The translations under genes and the position numbers were made by a program. A stretch of DNA of 7,056 bases, taken from an uncultured Collinsella sp. GTDB taxonomy: Bacteria; Actinomycetota; Coriobacteriia; Coriobacteriales; Coriobacteriaceae. Position 1 is the stretch's first letter. Every line of letters begins with the position of its first letter. The stretch is taken from positions 1 through 7,056 of the forward strand of contig CAKTUC010000062.1 of the NCBI GenBank assembly GCA_934617135.1, in the 5' to 3' direction. Shown here piece after piece: positions 5,596 through 7,056 of this stretch. Below the pieces are notes generated by a model. That model saw nothing but the letters and a program-made list of their open reading frames with translations. It had not been told where the DNA came from and did no database searches.

Positions 5596-5612
5596 GTTTG
5601 GGGGCGACAGCC

Positions 5613-6242
5613 ATGCACGAACGCAAGGGTTTCTGGGACAAGAATGCCAGTCGGTACGACCGTTTCATGCGAAACGACCGGGCGGCGTATGAGAAGATGT
5701 ATGGGCTGATCCGGCCGGTAGTGAAAGCAAAAACCGTACTGGAGGTTGCCACCGGCACGGGGCTTATCGCAAAGAGCATCGTGGATGCGGCGGCACACAT
5801 CGAGGCTACAGACGCTTCTGCACAGATGATCCTTGAAGCAAAGCGGGGCAATCAATCCGCAAAGCTGCACTTTTCCGTACAAGATATGTTCCGCCTGCCC
5901 TATGCACAGAAGTCCTTCGAAGTGGTGATCGCGTCCAACGCGCTTCACATAGTGCCGCATCCGGAAAAGGCCCTGCAAGAAATCAGGCGGGTGCTGAAGG
6001 ACGACGGCGTGCTCATCGCACCAACCTTCACTCACGCGGGGAGCTCGGTTTCCGGCAAGGCAAAAGCCTTTTTCATGAGTATGGCGGGATTCCCCCTCCA
6101 CAGCAGGTGGACAAGCGAGGAATACCTGCGTTTCCTGCGTCAAAACGGCTGGGCGGTGCAGAAAAGCGCGGTGCTGAAGGCCTCGTTCCCGTTGACCTAT
6201 GCGGAATGCACAAAATCGGAGGGGCCAGATGTCGTTCTTTGA
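5613..6242 (+). CDS. Class I SAM-dependent methyltransferase (Methyltransf_11 / UbiE-like)
   Basis: A 209-residue protein. The ATG at 5613 is preferred because GGGGG (5600-5604) lies 8 bases upstream; an in-frame TTG at 5598 would add five residues and destroy that spacing. The SAM-binding motif I is VLEVATGTG (42-50), the ribose-binding acidic residue is in the IEATDAS strand, and EIRRVLKDDGVLIAPTF is the conserved late strand. Together these mark the Rossmann-like class I methyltransferase fold; the substrate is not predictable. The gene is first in an operon behind a DtxR-like box and overlaps the next methyltransferase gene by 14 bases, which suggests translational coupling. Arginine codons are CGG in 5 of 13 cases, plus AGG and CGA, unlike the CGC-dominated topoisomerase genes, so transfer from another lineage, perhaps Firmicutes, is likely. 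Confidence 0.9.
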   Translation: MHERKGFWDKNASRYDRFMRNDRAAYEKMYGLIRPVVKAKTVLEVATGTGLIAKSIVDAAAHIEATDASAQMILEAKRGNQSAKLHFSVQDMFRLPYAQKSFEVVIASNALHIVPHPEKALQEIRRVLKDDGVLIAPTFTHAGSSVSGKAKAFFMSMAGFPLHSRWTSEEYLRFLRQNGWAVQKSAVLKASFPLTYAECTKSEGPDVVL

Positions 6243-6834
6243 AAACACCCGCAAGCCCGTGGGCCTCGGCGGAAAACTTATGGTTGGCATGATGAATCTG
6301 GGCCACAGCCCTGTGGCGCGGTGGGGACTTCAGTTTCTACGACTTGCGCCAAACGCCAAGGTGCTGGATTGCGGCTGCGGCGGCGGGGCGAACATAAAAC
6401 GGCTGCTGAAAAAATGCCCGCATGGCGTCGTCAAGGGCATCGACTATTCGCCCGTCAGCGTGGAGAAGGCTAGAAAGCTCAACCGAACTGCAATTCGGGA
6501 GGGGCGTTGCGCCGTTCTGCAAGGCAGTGTGGCGGATATGGTGTTTGAGGATAGCCACTTCGATGCCGTCACGGCCTTTGAGACCGTCTATTTTTGGCCT
6601 GATTTGCCCCGATGCTTCCGTGAGGTCTGGCGGACGCTGAAGCCAGGCGGGACAATTCTTATCTGCAACGAGAGCAATGGCGATACGGACAAGGACGAGA
6701 GGTGGACGCAGATCATCAGCGGCATGGCCATCTACAAGGGCATTGAATTACAGGCGTGTCTGGAGCAGGCGGGTTTTCACGAGGTGCAGATACGCAAAAA
6801 GAAAAAGTGGCTCTGCGTCACGGCGCGGAAGTAA
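6229..6834 (+). CDS. Class I SAM-dependent methyltransferase, second in operon
   Basis: A 201-residue protein. The ATG at 6229 follows GGAGGGG (6218-6224) with 4 bases between, a strong ribosome binding site placed inside the end of the upstream gene; the upstream in-frame ATG at 6199 lacks this. Motif I is VLDCGCGGG (45-53), followed by the acidic residue in VVKGIDYSPVSVEKA and the late motif EVWRTLKPGGTILICNES. It is a methyltransferase of the Methyltransf_11/25 type and clearly not a copy of its neighbour, since the N-terminal part (VGLGGKLMVGMMNLGHSPVA) and motif I differ. The C-terminal end is rich in lysine (RKKKKWLCVTARK). Substrate unknown. Arginine codons again include five CGG, three CGA, one AGG and one AGA. 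The two enzymes probably act in the same pathway. Confidence 0.92.
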   Translation: MSFFENTRKPVGLGGKLMVGMMNLGHSPVARWGLQFLRLAPNAKVLDCGCGGGANIKRLLKKCPHGVVKGIDYSPVSVEKARKLNRTAIREGRCAVLQGSVADMVFEDSHFDAVTAFETVYFWPDLPRCFREVWRTLKPGGTILICNESNGDTDKDERWTQIISGMAIYKGIELQACLEQAGFHEVQIRKKKKWLCVTARK

Positions 6835-6938
6835 GGGCATCAAGCACGGGTATTTTTGCATCCATCCTGCACATGGCGATAGGCATGACGGTCATAGCGG
6901 CTGTGCTGGCGGCAATTGTGACAGTTTTTATTCACTGA
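6807..6938 (+). CDS. Possible small membrane peptide, 43 residues
   Basis: In a different frame from the methyltransferase it overlaps, GTG 6807 opens a 43-residue frame ending at TGA 6936-6938. Residues 16-42 are almost wholly hydrophobic (IFASILHMAIGMTVIAAVLA and onward) and could make one membrane helix. It fills the gap before the next gene, and its stop overlaps the GAGG used by that gene. The start is uncertain: ATG 6873 would give 21 residues and ATG 6756 would give 60, and none has a strong ribosome binding site. It may be a real small protein of the operon or chance. Confidence 0.33.
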   Translation: MALRHGAEVRASSTGIFASILHMAIGMTVIAAVLAAIVTVFIH

Positions 6939-6949
6939 GGAAAAAACCT

Positions 6950-7056
6950 ATGAAATGTAAAATTGAGAAAAACACCGTTCAGGAGACGCTGATCCTCCCG
7001 CTGTATTCCCGGAAGCTGTGTACGGAGCTGTACCCGAACCTTTATAGGGATGAAAC
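6950..7056 (+). CDS. Putative class I SAM-dependent methyltransferase (leucine carboxyl methyltransferase type), 3' truncated
   Basis: The first 35 codons of a gene cut by the window edge. ATG 6950 follows GAGG (6937-6940) with 9 bases between. The visible start, with KNTVQETLILPLYSRKLCTE and then LYPNLYRDE, resembles the N-terminus of bacterial methyltransferases of the LCM/PPM1-like family (PF04072), where an 'LxLYxRxxxT' helix leads the domain. No SAM-binding motif is visible yet, so the assignment rests on recognition of the N-terminus alone. It is in line with, and probably cotranscribed with, the two methyltransferase genes upstream. Confidence 0.6.
   Translation, partial: MKCKIEKNTVQETLILPLYSRKLCTELYPNLYRDE

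Noticed and set aside
5580..6290. 236-codon minus-strand frame opposite the first methyltransferase
   Set aside because: Shadow of the plus-strand gene, which has clear SAM-binding motifs and a ribosome binding site.

Overview
The window looks like a high-GC Gram-positive gut actinobacterium, most likely Coriobacteriia and possibly Collinsella. The basis is the strong preference for CGC, AAG, GAG and CTC codons in the first 3 kb and the type of the topoisomerase pair. The taxon is inferred from these features, not proven.

Positions 1-2961 are core genome: the 3' part of a GyrB/ParE-type subunit, then after 45 bases a complete GyrA/ParC-type subunit starting with GTG. Together they make one type IIA topoisomerase. 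The A subunit has Ala and Glu at the two main quinolone-resistance positions and I see no canonical GyrA box, so it looks more like the topoisomerase IV type than a true gyrase. A strong intrinsic terminator closes the operon at 2998-3046.

Positions 3057-4941 look accessory. A 364-residue AAA-type ATPase with a C-terminal winged helix is preceded by an AT-rich inverted repeat and by three tandem 19-bp repeats, the last of which runs into its ribosome binding site. It converges on a minus-strand flavodoxin-fold protein that carries a CX2CX2CX6C iron-sulfur-type motif. A perfect 16-bp inverted repeat with a 35-nt spacer lies between their 3' ends.

Positions 4942-5612 contain no convincing gene but much structure: a likely promoter and 8-bp hairpin in front of the flavoprotein gene, a cluster of TGATTCG motifs with a near-perfect 22-bp palindrome, a 67-nt bulged hairpin, one low-confidence minus-strand short ORF, and a stretch that may be a coding relic.

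Positions 5539-7056 hold the start of an operon that looks horizontally acquired (CGG, AGG and CGA arginine codons). A DtxR/IdeR-like box (15 of 19 positions of the classic consensus) overlaps the promoter. Two SAM-dependent methyltransferase genes follow with a 14-nt overlap, then a possible tiny membrane peptide, then the first 35 codons of what looks like a third methyltransferase (leucine carboxyl methyltransferase type). The most interesting hypothesis is a metal-responsive set of three methyltransferases that modify a small molecule, perhaps a metallophore or metal-related cofactor. The genes that would settle this lie beyond the right edge.
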